From Polytrichum commune (taxonomy: Eukaryota; Streptophyta; Polytrichopsida; Polytrichales; Polytrichaceae), in NCBI GenBank assembly GCA_950295325.1, contig OX485805.1, positions 43,300,758 to 43,364,757 on the forward strand: a stretch of DNA of 64,000 bases. The letters are read 5' to 3'. Within the stretch, counting starts at the first letter, position 1; every line of letters begins with the position of its first letter. Of this stretch, positions 1 to 9,101 are shown piece after piece. Under the pieces are notes generated by a model, which was given only the letters and a program-made list of their open reading frames with translations, did not search any database and was not told where the DNA came from. A program made the position numbers and the translations under genes.

Positions 1-1640
1 TGCAAGTGGCGCGGAGCGCATGATGAGACGGATTGCATGACCACACGTGGCGGCGCCACACAAGCTGCCCTGCATGAACATAAACATTGGGGACACCTCA
101 GCCACCAACCCAGTACATCCAAGCACAGAAACCAACAACGGAAGGAAAAAAAACAAAGCAAAATAAAACCGGCAGGTGGAGGAAAGCAACTCACCCAATT
201 TGGAATCCCGAAATTTTGCCTCATGTGGCACTGAATGTGAATAGTACGCGTAGCAGAACAATTTGTACCCTTCCCAGTAATCCTGCACGCTACAAAATGG
301 TTGGCGGAAGCCAAAAACCCAAAACCCAGCACACAACAGGGTCATCAATTTCCCCAAATGTGATCACAATAAAGTTGAACCCACGCCTGTAAACGAAGTG
401 TCGGCATGTAATGGCGACTGCGCTCAACACAGAACCGCAGTGCCGAGCATATCAGAGAAAAAGTCAGCTCACAATGGTTATTGCGCATCAAATCTGTACA
501 GAGAAACAATGCACATGAGGGGGGGGGGCAGAGAGGGAGGTTGTGCGAGTGCACAGTGCATGTGGACAGCAGCGGATGCACCCGCGACGGGACTCCAGGG
601 ACGAGGGCAGGGCACAGCGACCACCGAACCCTAAAAACGATGCCACATTGTATGCACATGCACGGTGACGATGGATGGTGGTCCGCACGCAACAAAACAC
701 ACATGATACCTTTACCGAACACAAAGACCAGAACATGACGCAGAGAAAACACCCTGCACAACGGGAGACAAGGAATTTTGCGGTCCACCACCACGCATGC
801 AAGCAGTCGTCAAAGAAACGACAACACCTCACCGAAGCATAAATGACAAGCAAGGACCAGGAAAAGAACAACAAACTGGAGAGGGAGGAAGCATAAAATC
901 CCAAATCCAACTGGTGACGCTCCCAAACCTCCAGGACCGAAGAAGTCCAATGACGATATTTTAAAACCAAGGTGTGCAAGGGCGCGCACAACAACCGCGA
1001 CTTCGAAAGTAGCAACCCACACGCCGCATACAGGTGCATGCTGGCACCCCGCGCCATCGAACGACCGAGTTTGGGAGTGCAAATTCACGATCAGATGTCC
1101 ACATGCTCGCCGCAGTTCCAACACAGAATGGAAACCAAAAACCCACCGAACTTTGTTGCCGCACTTCAACAACCACGAAGGGGGGGGGGGAAATCACCCG
1201 AAATGCAGCCCACGTAGTTCGGTGTCGATTGATGTCTCTTCCTCCATCTGCAGCACCTGTTGTTGCGATGTCGTGCGAGCGTGGGTGGAGAGTCTCAAAC
1301 CTGACAACCGTCGAAGTGTGCAAGGCCGCACCACCCTGGACACATGGGGATGAACAGAACAAAATTTGGATGAGGTGCGTTTGTCTCCGGCACAGACCCG
1401 CCCTCTGTGGCCCACGGCATGGCACTGCCACGAAGGCACAGCTAGCCCCTCCTACCCGGTTCGGAGGGTCCAGGTAGGCCTTCCACCTTGCCGGTCCCGT
1501 TTCGGCACCCCCTGGTGCGACCGGGCCCTAACTTATACTTCGTTGTTATACTACACGGTGATTATATTCCGATTACATTCTTTGACCTTTTGAAAAGATA
1601 CCTTACGTGGTGGAGTATCGGGACCCGAAACACTCTAGTT
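1..1640. other. Compositionally distinct block, T-poor and GC-richer; probable mobile-element remnant
   Basis: From about 30 to 1240 the + strand is visibly rich in A, C and G and poor in T, unlike the AT-rich DNA that starts near 1640. Open frames of 120-190 codons occur on the minus strand here, but they overlap one another in several frames and show no domain I recognise, so I treat them as a by-product of base composition. Poly-G runs of 10 and 11 occur at 519-528 and 1180-1190. Strand asymmetry of this kind is common in long retrotransposon internal regions, so a retroelement remnant is possible, but I see no RT, integrase or gag motif. No gene is called. Confidence 0.35.
1451..1524. other. 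Two consecutive stem-loops at the composition boundary
   Basis: The first hairpin pairs CCTACC (from 1451) with GGTAGG (ending about 1478). The second pairs CCGGTC (1491-1496) with GACCGG (1519-1524), with an inner GCACC/GGTGC stem around a short C-rich loop. They lie just before the change from the GC-richer block to AT-rich DNA. They may be the structured end of a mobile element; function unknown. Confidence 0.4.
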
Positions 1641-3190
1641 TTTATGTCCCATTTGGAAAAAGTGTAATTCAAAGATCACATGCCCCTCTCTCATAATTGT
1701 GCAAGCATCATAAAATTGGGAGTCAAAGAAGAGAGAAGGTGTGGCTCCATGTTGCCACCAACATGATTTCTAATTTTGCTTGAATAATTGTTGAGTACCC
1801 TACAAGATAGCATGTAATGTTTTCAAAGGGGTGCCCTTTCATCGAGTTTGAAGCTTACTAAAAATAAAGAACATGATTTCTTCATCTTGATCATATTTGC
1901 GAGCTCGCATGTGAATCTGCAACGGGTTTATGGAGTAGGGTTATGGGGACAAGTGTTTTTGTATCATGTTAGAGGTGGTCTCCGTTAGTATTAAGGTAGG
2001 ACAAGAGATCTCAGCAATCCAAGTACTAAGGGTCCACCTGCACCACTTAGTTAAGAGAATTAACTAACTCATGAGTTAGTGAAGATTACCTAATTAAAAT
2101 GCTAGATGACCAAAATCATGGTCAAAATTGCTTGCACCACCTAGTTGTGAAAATTAGCTAACAATACGAGTTAGTGAGCATTAACTTCTTGATGTGCTAG
2201 CTAATTGATCCCATGCCCACATCTTGGTTATGATGAACCAAAGGTTGACCGGTTTAAGAGAGGAATTAAGGTTGACCAACCAAACTTTTCTCAACTTGTA
2301 CAAGTTTTGAACAAAACACTAATTATGATACATTATGATACATAATTATTAAAATATAATCATATTTTATAATTATTAGTTAACAATATTATTATTTAAT
2401 TTCAAAATTGGTATAGAAATAATATTTTAAAAGTAATTATATGATTTAAAATGCATGCTATTTTAAATGATGTAAGAAATAATGTGGTCCACCTCCTAGT
2501 GAAACAGAGAAGAGATGGGGAAAATGAGGAAGTTATTCTAGAAAAATATGGGCTAATCATTGATAGAAAGTTAGTTTGCATTAGGGGTATGACTAAGTTT
2601 AGATTTATTCACAAAAACAAGGTCTAGAAAGCTAGCTAACTTCTAGTTTGATGCCATTTATTTAGACCTTTATTTTAAGTAAGTGGTGTGTACATAAGAT
2701 TAATTAGCTCTCATATAGGTTAACCGCCTCGTACATTAGTTGACTGTCTTTGTCGAGCGGAGTAAGCACAATATAACTCATTTGAGTGGTTACTTAGGGT
2801 GTCTTTATACATGGCCCAGAGCTAGCCCAATTATTGAGCATTAAGCCCTCGATTTTGACCCAACTTTATTGATTTTTTTGGGCCCAGCCTTGTCACATGT
2901 AAATTGATGAGGTTTGCTTTGAAGTCCCCATGTTCTTGAGGGGAAAGTTTAGTGAAGAGAATAAACCTTTTCATGGATCAACGGTAGAAAGGTTCGTTAT
3001 CCAACAAATGAGCCCAATATGATTCATGTTGATAGTTCGAGCCAAGGAAAAGCTCATCTTGATGTCTTCAAGCCGGCCTAAATAACATTAATCTTTGATG
3101 TGTCCATTTTATTGAAAATTGTAGTCTTGCATCCAAGACAAAACCATTCAAATTTTTTGTGCATTTTTCTAAAGCTTTGGAAAGTGTTGT
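1641..3190. other. AT-rich intergenic DNA, no gene seen
   Basis: No credible open frame or exon. Around 2030-2230 and 2630 there are clusters of TTAGCTA/TAGCTAAC-type words like those flanking the hAT remnant at 40.9-41.6 kb, so part of this may be old non-autonomous hAT sequence. Nothing else can be supported. Confidence 0.4.
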
Positions 3191-3229
3191 GAAAGTTCCA
3201 ACCCTACAATTATAGATGCACAAAAAACA

Positions 3230-3981
3230 AACATATTAAAACTCCGAACAGGTCAATACATGGGTAATGCAAGAAAACAACTATTCTTTGGAAGAGAAAG
3301 ATTCCCCTCGATCACATGCTCTATTTGTAACTCTGCAGATGCAGACACATGGCTACATGTACTTCTAAAATGCACCCACCATCACATACACGCCATCAGA
3401 GTCAAAAGACATAATAAAGCAGTATGGGAACTAAGAAAACTAATCATGTCATCACAAAAATCTAGATGCTACACTCTCATGAACGCGGGAACATTTAACA
3501 ACAACCCCCAAGAAAACATAGTACCCTCATGGTTGCTAGCATGCACATGCGAACAACAAAGATGTCACTGCAACGCAAAATTCAAACCATACATTCTTTG
3601 CATAAAAGGACTCCCATACAAAAATGAACCACCATCAAACCCATTAGACAATCTCACAATACAATTTATTAAATTTACATATTGTAACGATAGGTTCCCA
3701 CAAGAAATAATCGAAAATAAAATACAGAAGTACCAACCACTTTTAAATAACATAACTAACCTAGGATGGAAAGTCGATCCACTCATAGTCATCACAGCAG
3801 GAGCTAGAGGCACAACGCACGCTCCATCAATGAAACTCCTCGAAACAACATTCAAACTACCATAAACCACCATTAAACACACATTCAAGGAAATAAACAC
3901 CATCGCCATACAACATGCCGGATCAATTATTCTACATAAAAGGAAAATAGAAAATAACCAACCATTACCTATAGATTACTA
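3230..3981 (+). pseudogene. LINE ORF2 C-terminal remnant, one internal stop
   Basis: The readable segment is about 250 codons. It keeps the zinc-binding-type C-x2-C/H/C cluster downstream of the missing RT domain and the conserved TAGARGTTH box. It is truncated at the 5' side, with no upstream RT or endonuclease in the frame, and stopped at 3863-3865. The ATG at 3260 is internal to a former polyprotein and is not a real start. An independent host gene is unlikely, because the 3' hairpin and simple-repeat tail are what a LINE insertion leaves. Confidence 0.7.
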
Positions 3982-4171
3982 AATCAAAACAAAACTAACA
4001 AGAAAAGGAGGGTAATGGTGAAAACCACTTTTATTTATATCTTTTGACTAGCTCAAAGTAAACACTTGTCTCATGAAGAGGGGACATGGCCGGCTGGTAT
4101 GTAACAAACTTTCCTGCCTATGATAAAGTCACTAGCAATACCAAGTCATGTATATCACAATAACGCTCAAA

Positions 4172-4247
4172 CGGACTCAACGGGAATCGAACCCGGACCG
4201 TATAATTGTAACACAAATGCTCCAACCAACCTTGGAACCATGACTCG
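4172..4247 (-). repeat. tRNA-like sequence (SINE head or tRNA pseudogene)
   Basis: On the minus strand there is an A-box-like TGGTTCCAAGGTTGG. About 35 bases on is a perfect B box, GGTTCGATTCC. A cloverleaf can be drawn with a partly paired acceptor stem, a D-stem GTTC/GAGC and a good T-arm. The anticodon stem pairs poorly (TTTGT with TTATA); the loop would give UAC. A working tRNA is unlikely. It sits antisense inside the LINE 3' region. Confidence 0.5.
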
Positions 4248-4659
4248 GTGACCACCAACAAAAACAAATACCAATTTATACCCACATGATATCTAACCAA
4301 TCAATGCTACTAATGTTACTAGTACTTATCCATGGTTACTAAATTGTCTATTCCCGAAAGGGGAGAGTAGTCTTCTCCAATGGCCCTTTGTCATGTGGGC
4401 ACTGGCTCATTGTTAGGACGAACATACACTCTATTCACGCCGGCCTCGAAAGAAGGCCGGAGTTCATATCTATCTATCTATCTATCTATCTGTTGTGAAA
4501 GTTATTGTTGATGAATTTAGAATAAATAAATAAAATTTAGAATCAACTTTTATATGCCCAATGTTTCAAAAATCATTGTCTCAGATTTGAGACGACAATT
4601 TTCAAACATTTGAGCATTTTTCTAAAGTTCTAGGAAGCCCTTGGAAGCATTGTAAAAGT

Positions 4660-5035
4660 TAATTATGATTTTTTTATATTTTTTTTCTTTCTAAAATTCG
4701 GAAAGTACCATAAATTTCCAAAGGTGATATTCTCTCCCAATCCATATTCATAGGATAGGTTGACTTATTTATGATAAATGTGAGATAGAAACTTGAGTGC
4801 AATCATGGCCCTTTCAAGGAACCCACATTAGTGCCCTTCTAACTTACTTTTTTCCATCACACCGAATGCATGAGCTACATGTGTGATTCTTTATTTATTT
4901 TTATTGTTCCCCCCCCCCACCCGCCCAAAATGAGGTGTGATTCTTCATGGCTTCATGCCAGTAAAATGATGGCTACATGTGTGGAACTTCACGGCTCTAC
5001 AAATTGAAATGGGGGGGGGGATCAGAATTGGGTTT
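4660..5035 (-). repeat. Dispersed repeat family C, minus-oriented copy with poly-C/poly-G runs
   Basis: This stretch is a diverged reverse-complement copy of 6258-6810. Shared landmarks include 'cctttcaaggaaccc' against 'ggttccttgaaaatg', the 'aacttacttttttcc' stretch and the C-run. It carries a 10-base C run (4909-4918) and a 10-base G run (5011-5020). A third, partial copy lies at about 38990-39200 (+). No coding potential; class unresolved. Confidence 0.5.
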
Positions 5036-5209
5036 GTCTACCATAATCACCTTTTATTATATCTTTCTTTTGCACATGGACTCCAAATAAGATACGATTT
5101 TTAAATTTTTATAATACATCATCTTTGATGTGGAGTGTATTAGTACTACACAAGTGCTAAGGCTGTAAAGGTCAAGGTAGACGTGCCCAATCCGGTTACT
5201 CATCTCAAT

Positions 5210-5520
5210 CATACACCTATACTTGAGTGGTATGTGGTTAGGTGCGATCCCAAGAATGGAAACCAAAAGGCATCATGTGTTTACAAGAAACTGGACAACA
5301 TGCTCAAAATACAAAACCCATTCTACACTTAATAATCAACATGATTGGAAGGATCTATATATGACCATTTAAAGAACACAAAAATCTTCACTTGAATAAT
5401 GAATATGATATTCATATGAGCTCCAAAAGTCACGAGGAAAGCGGCTATGGCCTCGATTTAACCATCTTGTACTAATCGTGCGTTTCATATCCTAGGAGAA
5501 GGGGGACTAGTCGGGAAAAA
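5210..5520 (+). repeat. Dispersed repeat family A, copy
   Basis: About 310 bp. It runs from 'cacctatacttgagtgg' and 'gtggttaggtgcg', through 'catgctcaaaat', 'aatcttcacttgaat' and 'ggctatggcctcgattt', to 'tcctaggagaag'. The same series of words recurs, diverged, at about 12685-13000, 15300-15575, 16135-16385 (-), 27740-27930, 36670-36790, 43640-43800 plus 44230-44390 (-, interrupted), 53060-53370 (-) and 56130-56260. I saw no terminal repeats or open frame, so the class is unresolved. It is the most abundant repeat in the window. Confidence 0.6.
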
Positions 5521-5585
5521 AAGTAGCCATTTAAAGACCCATCTATTCTTAACCTTCATGAACCTTCCTTGTACCTAAGACCTAC

Positions 5586-5609
5586 TACACACACACACAC
5601 ACACACGCG
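5586..5609. repeat. (AC)n microsatellite
   Basis: An uninterrupted run of about ten CA/AC dinucleotides passing into CGCGC. A simple sequence repeat in intergenic DNA. Confidence 0.9.
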
Positions 5610-5765
5610 CATAGAGACCGACCTAACTTAGTACTACAGTACTAGGCCTGGGACTGAGGACTGACCTAATTTAAGTACGTAACTTTACTTTACTTGGTGA
5701 ACTTTGCTCCCACTCCACCAATTGCAGGCTTTTGCAGAGCTTCTCCCCCAACCAGCTTCCCGGAT

Positions 5766-6200
5766 GATCATAACAACACTATTTAGCCATGTGGGCCGGT
5801 TCCATGACCCTGGAATATGTCGATTATATGCTGCGTTCCCGAACAAAGTAAGAACATTCGTTCGTTGTTCGTATATTTAGGGCTGAACTCGAAAGTTTGG
5901 TCGGAATTGTACTCCTAACATTATGCGCATGAATTATTGTTCATCCCAATCATATTCGCAAGAAAGATTCTTCATCCCAATATTCTTCCTCGAAGACATT
6001 ATTCATAGCAATACTATCATTGAAAACACCGACACTATTCACGATGTTCTTACTTTTCATACTGGCATTATTCATTATTTGTACCGGTGTCAGTTTCTTC
6101 CTACTTTTTAAGTTTCGTCCCATGAAGGTAAGATGGGTAGGCCATATTTGATGCTATATATAGAATGGAACACAACCATGCAGATGAATAATGTTATGAT
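5766..6200 (-). repeat. Dispersed repeat family F, inverted relative to 21640-21990
   Basis: The segment with 'gccatgtgggccggttccatgaccc', 'gaaaacaccgacactattcacga' and 'cccatgaaggtaagat' is the reverse complement of matching words at 21640-21990. The short open frames in the two copies share an IIENTDTIH...IIHY peptide, which follows from DNA homology and does not by itself show selection. The right end has 'gaataatgttatgatgat', resembling the arms of the foldback at 44059-44220. Likely a decayed DNA element; no gene. Confidence 0.45.
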
Positions 6201-6257
6201 GATATGATATGAATGAATGAATGACTACCCAAAGTAGACAAACTCATTTTCGATTAC

Positions 6258-6810
6258 CCCCCTCCCCCCCCCCCCCCAAAAAAAAAATCTTAATACATGG
6301 AGTTCCCTAAAGTCGTGAAGTTTCACACATATAGCCATCATTTTCGAGTGCGATTGAATAAGTCATGGAGAATTCACTTATTCACTTAAGTCATGAAGAA
6401 TTCGCTTATTCGACTTCGTCACATTCAATGTGACGGAAAAAGTAAGTTAAAAGGGCACGTATTAGGTTCCTTGAAAATGACAGTTGTCATCTCCCAGTTA
6501 TCGGAAATAAGTCGACCTGTGCTGTGAATAGATTTGGACGAACCAACCCATACACTCGTTTCCTTGTTGGATGACTGTAGCCTTGCCTCCAAGGAACGAG
6601 TGTACGGGATGTTTCGCCCCAGATGCTGGAAATATATATGGGTTGAGAGAGAATCTCGACTTTGAAAAATTACAAAAAATTCAAAACTTGAAAATAAATT
6701 GCGATTTGATTTTTTTGTTGGGTTAAACGTTGTGATATCGATTTCGAGACGTGTGAGAAATCACCCCAATCCAATATTCACACGTGCGGTGGGTGTGGTA
6801 CTAGGCGTAT
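6258..6810 (+). repeat. Dispersed repeat family C, plus-oriented copy
   Basis: It begins with a C-rich tract (C6-T-C14, 6257-6277) followed by A10. It continues with sequence that is the reverse complement of 4660-5035 and a distal part shared with 38990-39200 ('gtcgacct', 'aaataaattgcgat', 'gatatcgatttcgag'). No credible open frame. Confidence 0.5.
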
Positions 6811-7229
6811 GCGAAACGGCTTAAGTTGACGGGAATAGGTGTCTCTACTCTACGGACCATGACTAATTCTCCATGTCATCATGATATTATTCATTCCTTC
6901 CCCACACACACATCCCAAGAAAAAGCAGTGAAAGGGCGCTCTCAACAATCACTGCATACCGGAATCCCAGCTCCGAGATGCATCTTTGGGGGCCTGACAT
7001 TGGGACGAATCACTCATCAGGCGGCCCATTTGGAAGGGTGGTGGAGTAGCAATCAATTCAGTCATAAAGTTCGGTAGCGCCGGCAGGCAGAGGCTGCTCT
7101 GGTGTGACCCAAGGACACCAACCAACGTTCCGAGGATCACATTCTTGCATTCATCACAGATCACTTGTTGTTGCAAAGCAAAGTAGCGGGTGCACCACTT
7201 GCACCCCGTTGGTGTGATTTTCAGGTGCA

Positions 7230-9068
7230 GACACCTGCGTCTTCTCGTAGGTTTAAGATGTTGGGGGGTTCAATTTGCGGATGTTTTTGTTTTTGTTGCA
7301 GAGGTGATGAAGGTTATGATGCTTTTGGAGGTTTGTAGGTGAGAGTGGACACGTACACGTGTCACAGTTTCCAAGAATGTAGTACGGTTTGGAGGAGCTA
7401 ATTGGAAGCTGAGCGTCGAGCTCGCATCAAATTATGGGTTAAGAGGTTGTTGGTTGGAGAGGAGGTGAGTGGTTAGCTCGCTGATGAGCGATGATGCGAA
7501 TTTTGGGCCGAGTTGGTTGGGGTGGTTTGGGTTTTGCTGAATTTGCGGTTGTTGCAGAGGTTTTGACGGTCTTTAGGTGAGAGTGGATTAAGTGCGTCCC
7601 GTATACACATACATATCACCCTTTCAAGAATGTAATACCATATTGCAGGAGCTAATGGGAAGCTAAGCGTCGAGCTCGCACCAAATTTTGGGTTAGGAGG
7701 TGTTCGGTCGGAGCGGAAGTGAGTGCTTAGCTCGCTGATGAGGGATGTGAATTTTGGCTTAGTTGATGTGGTTTGGTGTAATTGAGGTTTTGAAGAAGTT
7801 TTAGGTGATAGTGGATTTTGCGAAAGATATGTGCGTCCCAGACACACATACATGTCACACGTTTCAAGAATGTAATACGATTTGCGGAGTTAATTGGAAG
7901 CCAAGCATCGAGCTCGCATCAAGTTTTGGGTTAGGAGGGTGCCCGGTCGGAGAGGGAGTGAGTGGTTAGCTCGGTGATGAATGATGTGTGAATTTCAGCT
8001 TAGTTGGTGTGGTCTAGTGTGATTTATGGTAATTGCGGTTTTTGTAGAAGTTTTAGATGATAGTGGGTTTTGTGAAGGATATGTGCGTCCCATACACACA
8101 TACATGTCACACCTTCCAAGAATGTAATACCATTCGCATGAGTAAAATTGGAAGCTAAGCATCGAGCTCGCACCAAGTTTTGGGTTAGAAGGTGTTGGAT
8201 CAAAGAGGTAGCGAGTGATTAGCTCGTTGATGAGTGATGGCCTGAATTTCGGCTGAGTTGGTTGAGGTGGTTTGTGTTATGTGTTGAATTGGCGGTTGTG
8301 TTGAGGTTTCGAAGGTTTTTAGGCGAGATTGGATCTTGTGAACTATAAGTGCGTCCCATACACGCACATATCATATCTCCAAGAATGCATTACCGGTTCG
8401 CATGAGCTAATTTGGAAGCCAAGTATCGAGCTCGCATCAAGCTTGGGGGTAAGAGGTCGTCGGTTCGGAGAGGAAGTGAGCGGTTAGCTTACCGGTAAAT
8501 GATGGGAATTTTGGCTTATCGATTGGTGCGGTTTGGTGGAATTTGCGGGGGTGTTGTTGCAAAGTTTTTAAGATTTTGAAGGCATTTAGGTGAGCGTGGG
8601 ATTTTGTGAAAGCTCAGGTGAACTTGGTTTTCTGTCGAAGAAAATTGGAGTGGTTAGCTCCCCGACGAGTGATGGGAATTTCGGCTCATCAATTAGTGCA
8701 ATTTGGTGCAATTTGCGGGGGTGTTGTGTTTTGTCGCAGAATTTAAGGTTTTTAAGGTATTTAGGTGAGCTTGGTTTTGGGTCAAAGTGTTGTCGGGTCG
8801 GAGAGGAAGTGAGTGGGTAGCTCACCGATGAGTGATGGGAATTTCGGCTTATCAATTGGTGCAGTTTGGTGGAATTTGCCGGGGTGTTGTGTTTTGTTTG
8901 CAGAAGATTTGAAGGTTTTGAAGGTATTTAGGTGAGCTTGGTTTTAGGTTAGGAGCTCACCGATGAGTGATGGGAATCGGCTTATGAGTTGGTGCGGTGT
9001 TGGTGGAATGTGCCGGGTGCTGTGTTTTTGGTGCAGAGGTTTTTGAAGGTTTTTAAGGAAAGCTTGGG
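7230..9068. repeat. Degenerate tandem array immediately upstream of the AMP1-like gene
   Basis: Five units of about 240-262 bp are marked by 'aagaatgta' at about 7374, 7625, 7863, 8119 and 8381. Each is followed by 'ggaagc(t/c)aag' and 'gtcgagctcgca', then 'gagtggttagctcg' with 'gatgagtgatg'. From about 8470 shorter units of about 150-170 bp follow ('agctcaccgatgagtgatggg' type, near 8477, 8655, 8818, 8955). The last unit ('gcagaggtttttgaaggttttt', about 9033) runs to within 35 bp of the start codon at 9102. Unit-like words ('ggataagtgcgt') continue to about 9091. Short open frames inside are array by-products. Confidence 0.85.
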
Positions 9069-9101
9069 ATTTTGGTGGAGGATAAGTGCGTGGGTACCAG
9101 A

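Larger units (their letters stand above)
3197..4490 (+). mobile_element. 5'-truncated LINE (non-LTR retrotransposon) 3' end
   Basis: This is the C-terminal end of a LINE ORF2 with its 3'UTR and tail. From about 3230 the frame reads a short LRTGQYMGNA segment, then a zinc-finger-like CSICNS...WLHVLLKC block (C-x2-C-x10-H-x4-C spacing) of the kind that follows reverse transcriptase, then RHNKAVWELRKL. Later comes a conserved block (GWKVDPLIVITAGARGTTH) near the protein end. A TAA at 3863-3865 interrupts the frame. The same frame then continues with matching sequence (IKHTFKEINTIAIQHA...) to a second stop at 3979-3981, so this copy is broken. A strong hairpin (CCGGCCT...AGGCCGG, about 4439-4460) and a TCTA microsatellite (4469-4490) mark the likely 3' terminus. 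No RT catalytic domain remains. Confidence 0.7.

Noticed and set aside
488-1057. 189-codon minus-strand open frame, with overlapping frames nearby
   Set aside because: Overlaps other long frames in several registers within a T-poor, GC-richer block; low-complexity, no domain, no splice context. Composition explains it.
5923-6111. 62-codon frame sharing a peptide with one at 21704-22057
   Set aside because: The match is explained by the inverted family F DNA repeat; the frames differ in length and continuity and there is no domain.
7473-7853. 126-codon minus-strand frame in the upstream tandem array
   Set aside because: Peptide simply repeats with the array units and contains no recognisable fold.
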